From: Acidobacteriaceae bacterium | GTDB taxonomy: Bacteria; Acidobacteriota; Terriglobia; Bryobacterales; Bryobacteraceae | Assembly: GCA_019233755.1 (NCBI GenBank) | Contig: JAFAMD010000055.1 | Coordinates: forward strand, 62,001-126,000 | Length of the DNA stretch: 64,000 nt | Direction of reading: 5' to 3' | Shown: positions 8,691 through 17,736 of the stretch, piece by piece | Layout of the letters: each line of letters begins with the position of its first letter | How positions within the stretch are numbered: position 1 is the stretch's first letter | The notes under the pieces: model-generated | What the model was told of the DNA's origin: nothing | Seen by the model: the letters and a program-made list of their open reading frames with translations, nothing else | Databases searched by the model: none | Made by a program: the position numbers and the translations under genes

Positions 8691-11600
8691 TCACTTCTCT
8701 GCAAGCCGGACTTCGATCGTTGGCAAGCCTGCTTTCCGTAAATCCTCATTCACGCTCTTGAGCTGCTCTTCGAATTTCTTCCAGACCCCGAGTTCTTCAT
8801 CCACACTCTGCTTCAGTTTTGTAGCTGCATTCACGGCAGTCGCAGTAGGCGGATCATCCGAGCCCTGGATCACTCCGAACACCCGGACCAGTTCTCCGTT
8901 CAATTGCGTCAGGTTCGCCTGGCCATTGGCTCTGGAAGCGCGCCCGCCGCGTCCTGCTTGGCCTGCGATCGCCCCCGCCTGCTCATGCAGGTCGCGCAGG
9001 CGATTCCTTACCTCCGGCGGTACGTTCCCGCCCGTAATCTTTTCGATCTGCCCCTCTACCGACTTCGCCTGCTGCAGCGCCTCGAAGTCCTGTTCCATCT
9101 CCTCGGAAAGCTGCAGTGACAACGCAAGCTGTTGCTCCAGCGCGTCTGCCGGAGTCTTCACGCGCGGATCCATCACCACCGTCAACGATTGCGAAAAACT
9201 CTGCCCGCCGGCCGTCAGCTTGACTGTGTAACGCCCCGGCATGACGAGTGCTCCCCGCGGTGCTCGAGGCGTGTCTCGATAGATCGCCGAAATCGGATAT
9301 TCATGCTCCAGTGCCTTCGGTGGCGCGTATCGCAGGTCCCAGATGAAGCGGTGCATCCCCGGCTTCGCCGAAAGAATACGCGGCGGCCGCGCCCAATAAG
9401 TCGGAACGTTCAGTTCTTTCTGCAGCTCGTCAAACGTTACTTCCGGTTTGTCTCCGCTCGAATACCGCCGCACCAGCGTGTTCTTCGCATCAAGAATCTC
9501 CAGCGTTACCGGTCCGCTGTCGCTGTTCAACCCGTAATCGATAATCGCTCCATCCGGCGGATTCTGTCCCGCCGGCTCTTCCGGCGGCAATGGAGTATCC
9601 GTGCCCCGGTTCCAGCGCCAGCGAATCGCGGTTTCCGGTGCGAACAGATGAGTCCCAGCCGCCATCACCTCGTCATTTGCCTGCCGCAGAGGTGTCACAT
9701 CATCCAGAATCCAGAACGACCGGCCGTGCGTTCCCACCACCAGGTCATCGCCATGAATCACCAGATCCCGTACTGACGTCACTGGAAGATTGAACTGCAG
9801 CGGTTGCCAGTGATCGCCGTCATCGAACGAAACAAAAACACCCACCTCTGTTCCGGCATACAACAATCCCTTGCGGACCGGATCTTCGCGGACCGCATTG
9901 ACCACCGCGCGATCAGGCAGCCCGTTCACAATCTGCTGCCATGTGTGCCCGCCATCGCGCGTGCGGTAAATGTGCGGCCGCAGGTCATCCAGCCGGAACC
10001 GGTTGATAGCTGCGTATGCCGTGCTGTTGTCGAAATGCGAAGCCTCCATGAGCGACACTTTGCTCCACGCCGTCAGTTCCGGAGGCGTCACATCCTGCCA
10101 CGTCTTCCCGCCGTCGCGGGTGACATGGATCAGCCCGTCGTCCGTCCCCGCCCACAGCGTATTTACATCCTTGAACGAAGGGGCAATCGTGTAAACAACG
10201 CCCCGGTGCTTTCCGTGCTCGGGGTCCTGTGCCTCAAATGCCTGTATCACTCCCGGCATCTGCCAGGTTTTCCGCGTCAGATCGGGACTGATGACATCCC
10301 AACTGTCGCCCCCATTTGTAGTCTTGAAAATGACGTTCGAACCGAGATACAACACGTGCGGATCTACCGGTGAAAACAACAAGGGCATCGTACGCACAAA
10401 CCGGTAGTCGCCGCGCAAAACTTGCGGGCTCACATCCTGCACATCATGCGTCACCCAGTTGAATCGCGTCGCCTTGCCGCCATACACGATATCCGGGTTA
10501 AGTGGATCAGGCGCCACATAGCCGTACTCCTCCACGCCTACCGGATGCCAGTTTCGGAAGCTGATTGAACCGTCGTCGCTCCTGCTCTCCACCGCTGCCG
10601 ATCCACTCTCCTGCTGCCCGCCGTACACCCAGTAGGGAAAGCGGTTGTCCGTGATGACGTGATAAAACTGCGCCGTCGGCTGGTTGTACCAGGAGCTCCA
10701 CGTCTTTCCGCCATTGACGCTTAGGGTAGCCCCCTGATCCACGCCCAGAAATATAATGTCCGGATTGCGTGGATGAATCCAGATCGTGTGATAGTCGTCG
10801 CCGCCCGGTGCTCCCTTAATGGCGATGAACGTCTTCCCGCCGTCCTCCGAGCGGTACGTCGAAGTGTTCGCGACGTAAATCTTGTTCGCATCACGCGGGT
10901 CCACCTGCACGCACGCAAAATCCGATCCGCGTCCCCAGATGCGGCCCTCGTTGTTGACTTTCGTCCAGTGCTCGCCGGCATCATCTGACCGGTACAGCCC
11001 GCCGAACTCCGGCTTTGCATCCACCAGCGCATACATCCGTCTGGAGTCACTCGGCGCGATGCCGAATCCGATCCGCCCTAAGCCTTGTGCCCAGTCCGGC
11101 AGCCCGCCTGTCAGCGGTTGCCAGGTGTCCCCGCCATCCGTCGATCGAAACAGCCCGCTGCCAGGGCCGTTGAACGAATTCCCGATCTCCCATGGGGCCT
11201 GCCTGGCCGCCCATAGACTCGCATAGACGATGCGCGAATTGCTCGGATCAAGCGCAACCTCCACCGCGCCGGTGTTTTCATCCTTATATAAGACCTGCTT
11301 GAAGGTCTTCCCGCCGTCCGCCGAACGGTACACGCCGCGTTCTTTATTCGGCCCATACGGATGCCCGAGCACCGCCACAAACAACCGGTTCGCATTCTGC
11401 GGATCAATCACAATCGAAGCGATCTGCTGCCCGTCGCGCAGTCCGAGATGCTGCCACGTCTTGCCCGCATCCATCGACTTATACACGCCATTCCCGACAG
11501 ACAGGTCCGGACGCTGTAATCCCTCGCCGCTGCCAACATAAATGACGTTCGAATCCGATGGCGCCACCGCCAGCGTGCCAATCGACCCCGTGTCCTGCCC

Positions 11601-11843
11601 GTCGAAGATCGGCACCCACGTATTTCCGTAATCCGTGCTCTTCCACACACCCCCGTTATTCGGAGCCATGTAGAACACGTTCTGCTCTTGAAGCACACCA
11701 CTGACTGCCACCGTGCGGCCGCCGCGAAAAGGTCCGATCAGCCGCCAGTGCAATTCCGCGAATGCGCCCGCGTCCACTGGCGCTCCGCCAGCCCGAAGAA
11801 CGAAATTTGCAAACACGACTACCGAAGCAATGATTGTCCGCAT
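8691..11843 (-). CDS. Secreted BNR/VPS10-type beta-propeller protein (sortilin-like repeats)
   Basis: The 1050-residue product has an N-terminal signal peptide (MRTIIASVVVFANFVLRAGG). Many repeats of the Asp-box/BNR type follow to about residue 680, for example RSTDGGDTWQPL, KSMDAGKTWQHL, YRSEDGGKTF and FKTTNGGDSWDV. These make one or two multi-bladed beta-propellers as in sortilin VPS10 or GH74 domains. Residues about 740-880 look like an added beta-sandwich. Residues about 900-1030 are charged and helical, including a short Gly/Arg-rich linker (QAGRGGRASRANG). The catalytic acids of GH74 cannot be assigned, so I call it a binding or scaffold propeller rather than an enzyme. These proteins are expanded in Acidobacteriota and Planctomycetes. 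It shares strand with the upstream-lying receptor gene, 160 bases away. Confidence 0.88.
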   Translation of the reverse strand: MRTIIASVVVFANFVLRAGGAPVDAGAFAELHWRLIGPFRGGRTVAVSGVLQEQNVFYMAPNNGGVWKSTDYGNTWVPIFDGQDTGSIGTLAVAPSDSNVIYVGSGEGLQRPDLSVGNGVYKSMDAGKTWQHLGLRDGQQIASIVIDPQNANRLFVAVLGHPYGPNKERGVYRSADGGKTFKQVLYKDENTGAVEVALDPSNSRIVYASLWAARQAPWEIGNSFNGPGSGLFRSTDGGDTWQPLTGGLPDWAQGLGRIGFGIAPSDSRRMYALVDAKPEFGGLYRSDDAGEHWTKVNNEGRIWGRGSDFACVQVDPRDANKIYVANTSTYRSEDGGKTFIAIKGAPGGDDYHTIWIHPRNPDIIFLGVDQGATLSVNGGKTWSSWYNQPTAQFYHVITDNRFPYWVYGGQQESGSAAVESRSDDGSISFRNWHPVGVEEYGYVAPDPLNPDIVYGGKATRFNWVTHDVQDVSPQVLRGDYRFVRTMPLLFSPVDPHVLYLGSNVIFKTTNGGDSWDVISPDLTRKTWQMPGVIQAFEAQDPEHGKHRGVVYTIAPSFKDVNTLWAGTDDGLIHVTRDGGKTWQDVTPPELTAWSKVSLMEASHFDNSTAYAAINRFRLDDLRPHIYRTRDGGHTWQQIVNGLPDRAVVNAVREDPVRKGLLYAGTEVGVFVSFDDGDHWQPLQFNLPVTSVRDLVIHGDDLVVGTHGRSFWILDDVTPLRQANDEVMAAGTHLFAPETAIRWRWNRGTDTPLPPEEPAGQNPPDGAIIDYGLNSDSGPVTLEILDAKNTLVRRYSSGDKPEVTFDELQKELNVPTYWARPPRILSAKPGMHRFIWDLRYAPPKALEHEYPISAIYRDTPRAPRGALVMPGRYTVKLTAGGQSFSQSLTVVMDPRVKTPADALEQQLALSLQLSEEMEQDFEALQQAKSVEGQIEKITGGNVPPEVRNRLRDLHEQAGAIAGQAGRGGRASRANGQANLTQLNGELVRVFGVIQGSDDPPTATAVNAATKLKQSVDEELGVWKKFEEQLKSVNEDLRKAGLPTIEVRLAEK

Positions 11844-11888
11844 AGGAAGGTGCTCTGGGAGAGGAAAAGGCTATTGTAAGCCCCAAAA

Positions 11889-12036
11889 GGGGACTGTCCC
11901 TTGTGACAAGCCCGAAAAATGGGGACTGTCCCTTGTGACAAGCCCGAAAAAACGGGACTGTCCCTTGTGGACTGTCCCCGCTGCCGGACCACCGATGAAA
12001 AATGGGGACTGTCCCTTGTGGACTGTCCCCATTTTT
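11889..12036. repeat. Cluster of four REP-like palindromic units
   Basis: Four copies of ggggactgtccc-type units begin at 11889, 11921, 11953 and 12004. The first two are near-identical 31-base units (core, then ttgtgacaagcccgaaaaa) spaced 32 bases apart. The last two end in ttgtggactgtcccc. The final unit is a long inverted repeat: aaaaatggggac at 11998-12009 pairs perfectly with gtccccattttt at 12025-12036. Elements of this look are associated with REP-associated tyrosine transposases, but no such gene is in the window. They sit between divergent genes (11843 minus, 12114 plus), so they are not a terminator between convergent genes. Confidence 0.8.
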
Positions 12037-12113
12037 GGCTCGGTGCTACCAATCACCGCCTTAAGTGATAATTTCAGAATTCTCTCCCGGTCGGATTGGG
12101 GGACAAACGGAAC

Positions 12114-15100
12114 ATGAGCCTGAACCCGGAAGCCCAGCCCTTCTCGGTGGTTGTCCAGGCCGAACTCGATGATATTAGTCGCCGACGCGCGACGCGGGGT
12201 GAGCCCGAAATTGCTGCGGAAGCAGATTGGACGGCGCGCGCCGATAGAGCGCGTCTGTTCGGAATCTCCGCCTCCGGTGGCGGAATTCGCAGCGCTACCT
12301 TCTCGCTTGGGGTGCTGCAGGGTCTCGTCGAAAAAGGGCTGCTGCCCCGGGCTGACTATCTTTCCACGGTCTCCGGAGGCGGCTACATCGGCTCCTGGCT
12401 GCAAGGCGTGCTTGCCCGCGCCGGCCAAGGCCATGACGCATTCGCCGCGGTTGCGCCGTCGGCTCCCGAATCAGGCGTCATTCAGTTTCTGCGTAAATAC
12501 AGCAACTATCTCGCAGCGCGGCCCGGCTTATCGCTGGATAGCGCGGTAATCGCCATCATCTGGCTCCGCAACACCGTACTAAATCAGGCCATCATCATGG
12601 CTGCAGCATTCGCGGCTATGCTGGCCTGTCTTGCGCCGGGACGCTGGCTGCTGATGGCACGCGACACCGGCGTCGCGGGCTCTCTGATCATCCTGGCTCT
12701 TGGCGTCGTCGCCGGGACCATCGCTGTGATCACCATCGTCCGGAATCTGTATCCGGCCACAAAACGTGAGTCTGATCCGAACGTCGATGACCGCGGCTCC
12801 AACCCGCCGCTGGTCGGCATGCTGGTCATCTTGCCGGTAGTCCTCTCTGCTGCCCTTCTCGTTTTCGGCCTCGTGCACGTCTCGCATTTCCCTCTCACAA
12901 CCCGTTTCTGGCAGGTCGTCGGCGCCTTCGTGCTTTTCGCCCTCCACATGCTGCTGCAGCAGGCCGGCGGATTTCCGAGATGTTATCGCAAAACTCACTG
13001 CGGCCCCGCGCTTGTATGGCGTAGTTCGGGCCATGTGCTTTGGATGTCGGCATTAAGCGCGAGCCTTACCTTCGGCCTTTTGTGGGCGGTTACCCTCCTC
13101 CTCAAGTGGCTCAATCCCGGAACCATTTACGGCAGCTACGCTGCCATCGCCTGGGTTCCACCTTTGCTTCTGGCCTCCTTTATTTGCGGTGTCTCCCTGC
13201 ACATCGGACTCATGGGCAAAGATTTCCCCGACTCCGGCCGGGAGTGGTTCGCACGCTCCGGAGCATGGGTCGCAGCATGTGCCGTCGGGTGGGCTGCCCT
13301 CTTCACCATCGGCATTTTTGCGCCTCTCTGGGTAGCGAAGCTGTGGGTCTCCCCGCCCGTTGTGATTACTGCAGTCGTCTCCTGGATCGGCAGCACCATA
13401 GCGGGTGTTCTCGCAGGCAAGAGTGCCAAAACCGGCGGCAACGGGGTATCCCGGAGCCGCGTCATCGACTTCATCGCTCGCTATGCCCCGCTGCTGGCGA
13501 TTCCGGGGTTCTCCATCGCCATCGCCTTCGCGGTCCATGCAGCCTTGCATGTACTCTACCCGCAGCCGTTTCCACCGTCGCTCCAGCATGCCGGCCTTCC
13601 CGCTGTGTTCGTGGGCGAATACTGGGACAAACTCATGTTCCCCAAACCGCTGTATGCCTGGACACTCGAAGCCACGGCCATCGCGGTGTTTCTTCTCCTC
13701 TCGGTGCGGGTGAACATCAACGAATTCTCGATGCATCACTTCTACAAGAACCGCTTGGTTCGCTGTTATCTTGGCGCGAGTGCCGCCGGCTGGCGTAACG
13801 CGAACCGGTTCACCGGATTTGATCCTCAGGATGACACTTCACTCTGGTCGCTGAGGTGCGAACGGGACCAGCCGAAACCCGGTCCGTATCCGATCGTGAA
13901 TGCGACTCTCACCGTGACGCAGGGCACGGAGCTCGCAACCCAGGAGCGAAAAGCGAAACCCTGGATCTTCACACCTCGGTATTCGGGTTTCGAGCCATCG
14001 CATGCCGAGGAGCATGCCGATACCCCTGCCAACCTTTCAGCGGATGGATACGTCCCGACAAACGAGATCTTGGGCGGCAATCTGCGTCTCGGCACCGCGA
14101 TGGCGATCTCCGGCGCTGCCCTGAATCCCAATCAGGGATTTCATACCGCCACGCAGGTGGCCTTTCTGATGACGCTTTTTAATGTGCGTCTCGGATGGTG
14201 GACCGGCAATCCTCGCGACGGTGCAAAATACGGCAGGCCGGGTCCCCGCGTCGCGCTGTGGCCGCTGATCCGCGAGCTGTTCGGCTGGACCAATGAGCGG
14301 GCTCCTTATCTGAACCTTTCCGACGGAGGCAATTTTGAGAATCTTGGCTTATATGAGCTTGTCCGGCGCCGTTGCCGCTTCATCATTGCCATAGATGCGG
14401 AACAGGATCAGAACTTCGTGTTCGAAGGTTTGGGCGGCGCTGTCCGCAAGTGCCGCGCCGACTTCGGCGTTCAAATCGATATCAACCCTCGCCCCATCCA
14501 GCCGGTGAACGGTTTTAGCGGCGCACATTGTGCCGTGGGCCGCATCTGGTATCCCAATCCCGCGCAGAACGGCTGGCTGTTCTATCTGAAAGCGAGCATT
14601 ACCGGAGATGAGGCTGCCGACGTGGAAGAATACCGGCGCGAACATCCGGAATTCCCGCAGCAATCGACCGCCAATCAGTTCTTCTCGGAATCACAATTTG
14701 AAAGCTATCGCCGCCTCGGTTTGCATGTAGTCCGTTCCGGCATCGATTTCATGCCTGGCCCTGATCTGGACGCGGTCTTCAGTCGTCTTGCTGACCATTG
14801 GGAGACGCCTCCCACCGCGCCCGTCGGCACTTCCCGGCACGCCGAAGCGTATACAAACTTGCTCCATACGTGGAAGGCCGCGGTCCCGTCGCTTGAATCG
14901 TTCGACCCCGACATCGTGGCAGACAAGCCCGAGGCCTTCGCCAGCGGGGCCGGGCGCATCCGATATTTCCTGCTGCTTCAGATGATCCAGCTCATGCAGG
15001 ATGTCTTTGTCGCATACGACTTCGGACAAAGCCAGACTCGCGAGCACCCTTCGAACAGCGGGTGGATGAATGTTTTTCGTTATTGGACATCGCGCCCCGA

Positions 15101-15209
15101 GCTGCGCGAAGTGTGGCTAACGCAGCGTATGAACTTCGGATCTTCCTTCCGTCACTTCGTGGATGACCTGATTGAGAACGCGCAGATCCCGGATTCGCAG
15201 CGAACCTGA
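12114..15209 (+). CDS. Patatin-like phospholipase with large multi-pass membrane insertion
   Basis: The product is 1031 residues from the ATG at 12114, which has a G-rich Shine-Dalgarno-like stretch (12098-12103) about ten bases upstream; a TTG six codons earlier is less likely. The patatin signature is split. The oxyanion loop SGGGIRSATFSLGVLQGL is near residues 54-71 and the nucleophile elbow is STVSGGGYIGS with S87. The second half of the Ser-Asp dyad is at about D737 in NLSDGGNFENLG. Between them, residues about 155-560 contain roughly ten hydrophobic segments. The C-terminal 250 residues are soluble. The predicted activity is acyl-ester hydrolysis of membrane lipids at the cytoplasmic face. 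The family usually has under 500 residues, so the membrane block is a major insertion. Confidence 0.85.
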   Translation: MSLNPEAQPFSVVVQAELDDISRRRATRGEPEIAAEADWTARADRARLFGISASGGGIRSATFSLGVLQGLVEKGLLPRADYLSTVSGGGYIGSWLQGVLARAGQGHDAFAAVAPSAPESGVIQFLRKYSNYLAARPGLSLDSAVIAIIWLRNTVLNQAIIMAAAFAAMLACLAPGRWLLMARDTGVAGSLIILALGVVAGTIAVITIVRNLYPATKRESDPNVDDRGSNPPLVGMLVILPVVLSAALLVFGLVHVSHFPLTTRFWQVVGAFVLFALHMLLQQAGGFPRCYRKTHCGPALVWRSSGHVLWMSALSASLTFGLLWAVTLLLKWLNPGTIYGSYAAIAWVPPLLLASFICGVSLHIGLMGKDFPDSGREWFARSGAWVAACAVGWAALFTIGIFAPLWVAKLWVSPPVVITAVVSWIGSTIAGVLAGKSAKTGGNGVSRSRVIDFIARYAPLLAIPGFSIAIAFAVHAALHVLYPQPFPPSLQHAGLPAVFVGEYWDKLMFPKPLYAWTLEATAIAVFLLLSVRVNINEFSMHHFYKNRLVRCYLGASAAGWRNANRFTGFDPQDDTSLWSLRCERDQPKPGPYPIVNATLTVTQGTELATQERKAKPWIFTPRYSGFEPSHAEEHADTPANLSADGYVPTNEILGGNLRLGTAMAISGAALNPNQGFHTATQVAFLMTLFNVRLGWWTGNPRDGAKYGRPGPRVALWPLIRELFGWTNERAPYLNLSDGGNFENLGLYELVRRRCRFIIAIDAEQDQNFVFEGLGGAVRKCRADFGVQIDINPRPIQPVNGFSGAHCAVGRIWYPNPAQNGWLFYLKASITGDEAADVEEYRREHPEFPQQSTANQFFSESQFESYRRLGLHVVRSGIDFMPGPDLDAVFSRLADHWETPPTAPVGTSRHAEAYTNLLHTWKAAVPSLESFDPDIVADKPEAFASGAGRIRYFLLLQMIQLMQDVFVAYDFGQSQTREHPSNSGWMNVFRYWTSRPELREVWLTQRMNFGSSFRHFVDDLIENAQIPDSQRT

Positions 15210-15388
15210 CGAAGCCGCCGGCGGTAACGATTCGTGAGCTTTCGGTTGGCGTGCGCAACTCAGAGACAATAGCTCTGTGAGCGGCGGAAAGCAAGTAAAG
15301 CTGTTTCATGACAGTGTTCCGATTGGCAATTTTAGATGGGTTGACTTTTAGTCCCATTCGGAAACAAAGGAGCGCCGCAAAAGTTTCT

Positions 15389-16102
15389 ATGTCAAATGCG
15401 TTGCAAATATCGCACCATCTCTGGCAATTGAAAATGGGAATGGTCAACGCTTACTTGTTGGAAACAGATGATGGTTTGGTCCTGGTTGATGCCGGATGGC
15501 CGAATAAAACCGAAGCCATATTCAAAGCGGTGCAAGAATCTGGACACAATCCCGCTGATATCCGGCATTTGGTTCTCACGCACGGTCATATAGACCATGC
15601 AGGCAGTGCTGCCGAAGTGCGGCGGCGCACGGGCGCACGCTCGTATGCCCATGCCGCTGACCTCGAATTAATCAATAACGGAAAAGCTGAGCGTCCCGGA
15701 ACCACCGTTACGCCCGGAATTGTTCCTGCCATCGCTTACTTGCTTTTTATTAAACCGGGTGGCACGACATACGAATCTTTTGCGATTGATCAAACACTGA
15801 AGGACGGTGAAACGCTACCTATGGCGAATGATATAGAAATCATTCATTCGCCCGGACATTGCGCCGGGCATATCGCGCTGCTGTTGCGGCAGGAAGGAAT
15901 CCTGATAGCGGGTGATATTTGTTCGAACATTATGGGCTTAGCCTACAGTGTTTTGAATGAAGACAGGGCTCTGGCGCGAGAGTCACTTCTGCGCGTCGCG
16001 GCGCATCCGTTTGAGCGGGCTGTCTTTGGACATGGCAAGCTGCTGGACAAGCGGGCTAACCAATTATTGGAAGAAAGATTCTCGGATACAAAGGTGAGAT
16101 AG
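15389..16102 (+). CDS. MBL-fold metallo-hydrolase
   Basis: This 237-residue metallo-beta-lactamase-fold protein starts at the ATG at 15389 (MSNALQ); an upstream in-frame ATG at 15308 would add 27 residues without family resemblance. The metal-binding motif HxHxDH is LTHGHIDHAG (H65, H67, D69, H70). Further ligands are expected in HSPGHCAGH and in AGDICSN. The closest general type is the glyoxalase II/quorum-lactonase-like MBL hydrolases with unknown substrate. The gene is visibly more A/T-rich than its neighbours and lies beside recombinase debris, so it may have been acquired horizontally. No operon partner is apparent. Confidence 0.85.
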   Translation: MSNALQISHHLWQLKMGMVNAYLLETDDGLVLVDAGWPNKTEAIFKAVQESGHNPADIRHLVLTHGHIDHAGSAAEVRRRTGARSYAHAADLELINNGKAERPGTTVTPGIVPAIAYLLFIKPGGTTYESFAIDQTLKDGETLPMANDIEIIHSPGHCAGHIALLLRQEGILIAGDICSNIMGLAYSVLNEDRALARESLLRVAAHPFERAVFGHGKLLDKRANQLLEERFSDTKVR

Positions 16103-16129
16103 CTACGATACAAAATGAAAGTTGGCGTG

Positions 16130-16262
16130 TCAGTTCCAGCGCCGTTCTCGGCGATGTCCTAGTCGAGCTGAGTCGCCTACTTCCGCATCGCGCGCGATTT
16201 TACATCGGAAGAGTCTGCTGATCGTTCGTAGAGACGCGGGCATACAGGCCAGCCAGAAAGAT
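16130..16262 (-). pseudogene. Remnant of a serine recombinase (resolvase/invertase) N-terminus
   Basis: Reading the minus strand from about 16262 gives KIFLAGLYARVSTNDQQTLPM. This contains the catalytic-serine motif YARVSTNDQQ typical of the small serine recombinase N-terminus. It is followed at 16202-16200 by TAA where families normally have Gln. After a two-base shift in a CG run the sequence continues as RAMRK, stop, ATQLD, stop, DIAEN, which aligns with the usual RAMREYA..RGW region with codons converted to stops. There are at least three nonsense changes and one frameshift, so it is a dead fragment. Confidence 0.7.
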
Positions 16263-16263
16263 T

Positions 16264-16395
16264 TTCGGCCGCCGCGGTCCATAACGTCTCCGGGAATCGT
16301 GAACGTCCCGACCGCGCAGCTCGGAACTCTTCGAATCGGCGCCGTAGTTGCTCCAGATCGTCAATTTGCCTTCGAGCGTTTGCCGCGCGGTTACC
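16264..16395 (-). pseudogene. Fragment of a mobile-element-associated accessory protein
   Basis: A minus-strand frame between about 16395 and 16264 encodes LEQLRRRFEEFRAARSGRS followed by RFPETLWTAAAE. This resembles the N-terminal helix of small HTH-like accessory proteins commonly found beside transposons in Acidobacteriota and related phyla (a Glu-Leu-x-x-Arg-Phe ... Arg-x-Pro-x-x-Leu-Trp pattern). No start codon is visible and the similarity stops exactly where the recombinase remnant begins, so it is truncated at both ends. Assignment rests on recall of the pattern and is tentative. Confidence 0.4.
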
Positions 16396-16785
16396 AAGCT
16401 ATCAAATAAGCTCTTGCCAATGAGAGGCGAATTCCTTCCTTCCGGCTCACTTAGGCATACACGGAACTCAGCTTCTGTTTCCGCAAATCTAATACGGATC
16501 CGCTGCCTTCGGTGATCCGTGTAGTGCTTTAGGCGGACTCTCGCACCAGTTGCCGTATACCACTCAGGCTTCTTCCAAGTGTCGGGCTGATCCCAAGTTT
16601 CCGAGGTCACCCGAAGCTGTGCGCCCGCGGTCTCCCCCATAGCGAGAGACTATATTGCTGACCAATTCGGATTGTCAAGATGGCCTCTGGAAGTTGAACC
16701 AGTCATCCATCCACCGGTTGCCGGAAGTCTTTGGGTATCGGGAAGAAATCCCTACGCCGCCGGTTTATGTTCCCTGGACTGCTGC
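16396..16785. other. Gene-poor stretch, no confident gene
   Basis: About 390 bases separate the mobile-element fragments from the bestrophin gene. A minus-strand open frame from 16640 reads MGETAGAQLRVTSETW and runs on into the recombinase fragment. Its first 85 codons match nothing I recognise, and its end is clearly composed of unrelated debris. No terminator hairpin or tRNA-like structure was seen. Confidence 0.4.
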
Positions 16786-17700
16786 TCACTCCAATATTCC
16801 GTCAACCGGCATCACGGGCTTGGGCAAAGCAGTTTCCCCGAGTCGCTGCCTCAAATCGATTTCAATCGTCCGCGAAATAGCCGTCAGCGGAGTACCATAC
16901 ACGATACTGCTGAAAGGATCCTCCAGATTTCGCCCGATTCGATCGATTACCAGCAGCGCAAATGCGATCAGCAGCGTCACCACGGGTGTATACGGGCCAA
17001 ATTCCTCGATGATCGCAAGCGGCAGCAGAATGCTGTAGATCTGAATGAAAAGCGCAGGGTAATAATCATACTGTCTGGGAAACGGCGTGTTACGAATGCG
17101 CTCGCAACCGCCTTGCACGTTCGTAATCTCCGTCAATACCTGGTTCAAGGTGACTAATTGGAAATCAGTCAGCAGGCCGTCGCTCGCAGCCTCGCGGAGC
17201 CGCAGTCCCATGCGATGCAGAATGGCGGACGGCACGTTGACCTGAGCTAGGAGATCTCGCCCGGATACCCGGTCCAGCAGCAGCTTTGTCTCTTCGGAGA
17301 AAGGTTCCTGCCTCAGGTGGTGCCTCAGGGCATGTACGTACGCGATTTGCCAGTGCACCATCTCGTGTCCGAATTTCCCCGAAGATTCAGTCGCGTCCCC
17401 CGTCTCGCTCGGATACGAGATGACTTGCCGCGTCCATGAGCGGGATTGATTTACCAGCGCGCCCCACAGAATTCGTGCCTCCCACCAGCGGCCGTATGCA
17501 GAGTTGGTACGAAAGCCTAGAAAAATAGTTAACGCCGCACCGAACATGCTGATGGACAAGGCGGGAATGGAGAACAGGCCGCCGCGGTATCCGCGAACGT
17601 AAAGAATATCGACTACAACAGAAAAGGCAAGCGAGACAGCCATCGGCTTAGCGACCTGTGCAACGATTCCTCGCCACGAGGGACGATAGCTGACGATCAT
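16786..17700 (-). CDS. Bestrophin-family anion channel protein
   Basis: The 304-residue product matches bacterial bestrophins (YneE/UPF0187) along its length. The N-terminal SYRPSWRG leads into a first hydrophobic pair (about 15-55). The conserved FRTNSAYGRWWEARILWGALVN segment is near residues 63-85. Two further membrane helices (about 215-250) are followed by the conserved DRIGRNLEDPFSS near residue 263. Bacterial members are pentameric ion channels. Some algal bestrophins carry bicarbonate. It is followed on the same strand by a beta-carbonic anhydrase lying 36 bases upstream in transcription, so a role in bicarbonate or anion flux is a reasonable inference. Confidence 0.9.
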   Translation of the reverse strand: MIVSYRPSWRGIVAQVAKPMAVSLAFSVVVDILYVRGYRGGLFSIPALSISMFGAALTIFLGFRTNSAYGRWWEARILWGALVNQSRSWTRQVISYPSETGDATESSGKFGHEMVHWQIAYVHALRHHLRQEPFSEETKLLLDRVSGRDLLAQVNVPSAILHRMGLRLREAASDGLLTDFQLVTLNQVLTEITNVQGGCERIRNTPFPRQYDYYPALFIQIYSILLPLAIIEEFGPYTPVVTLLIAFALLVIDRIGRNLEDPFSSIVYGTPLTAISRTIEIDLRQRLGETALPKPVMPVDGILE

Positions 17701-17736
17701 CTGTCAATCCCGGTTGACGATGCCATGCGTGCGGGT

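Noticed and set aside
11889-12036. CRISPR-like appearance of the spaced repeats
   Set aside because: Only the first two spacings are regular and the gaps are part of the repeat itself. There are no unique spacers and no cas genes, so REP-like elements fit better.
16200-16640. A 146-codon protein-coding gene on the minus strand
   Set aside because: Its end is recombinase remnant sequence, its middle overlaps a better-supported fragment in another frame, and its beginning has no recognised similarity.
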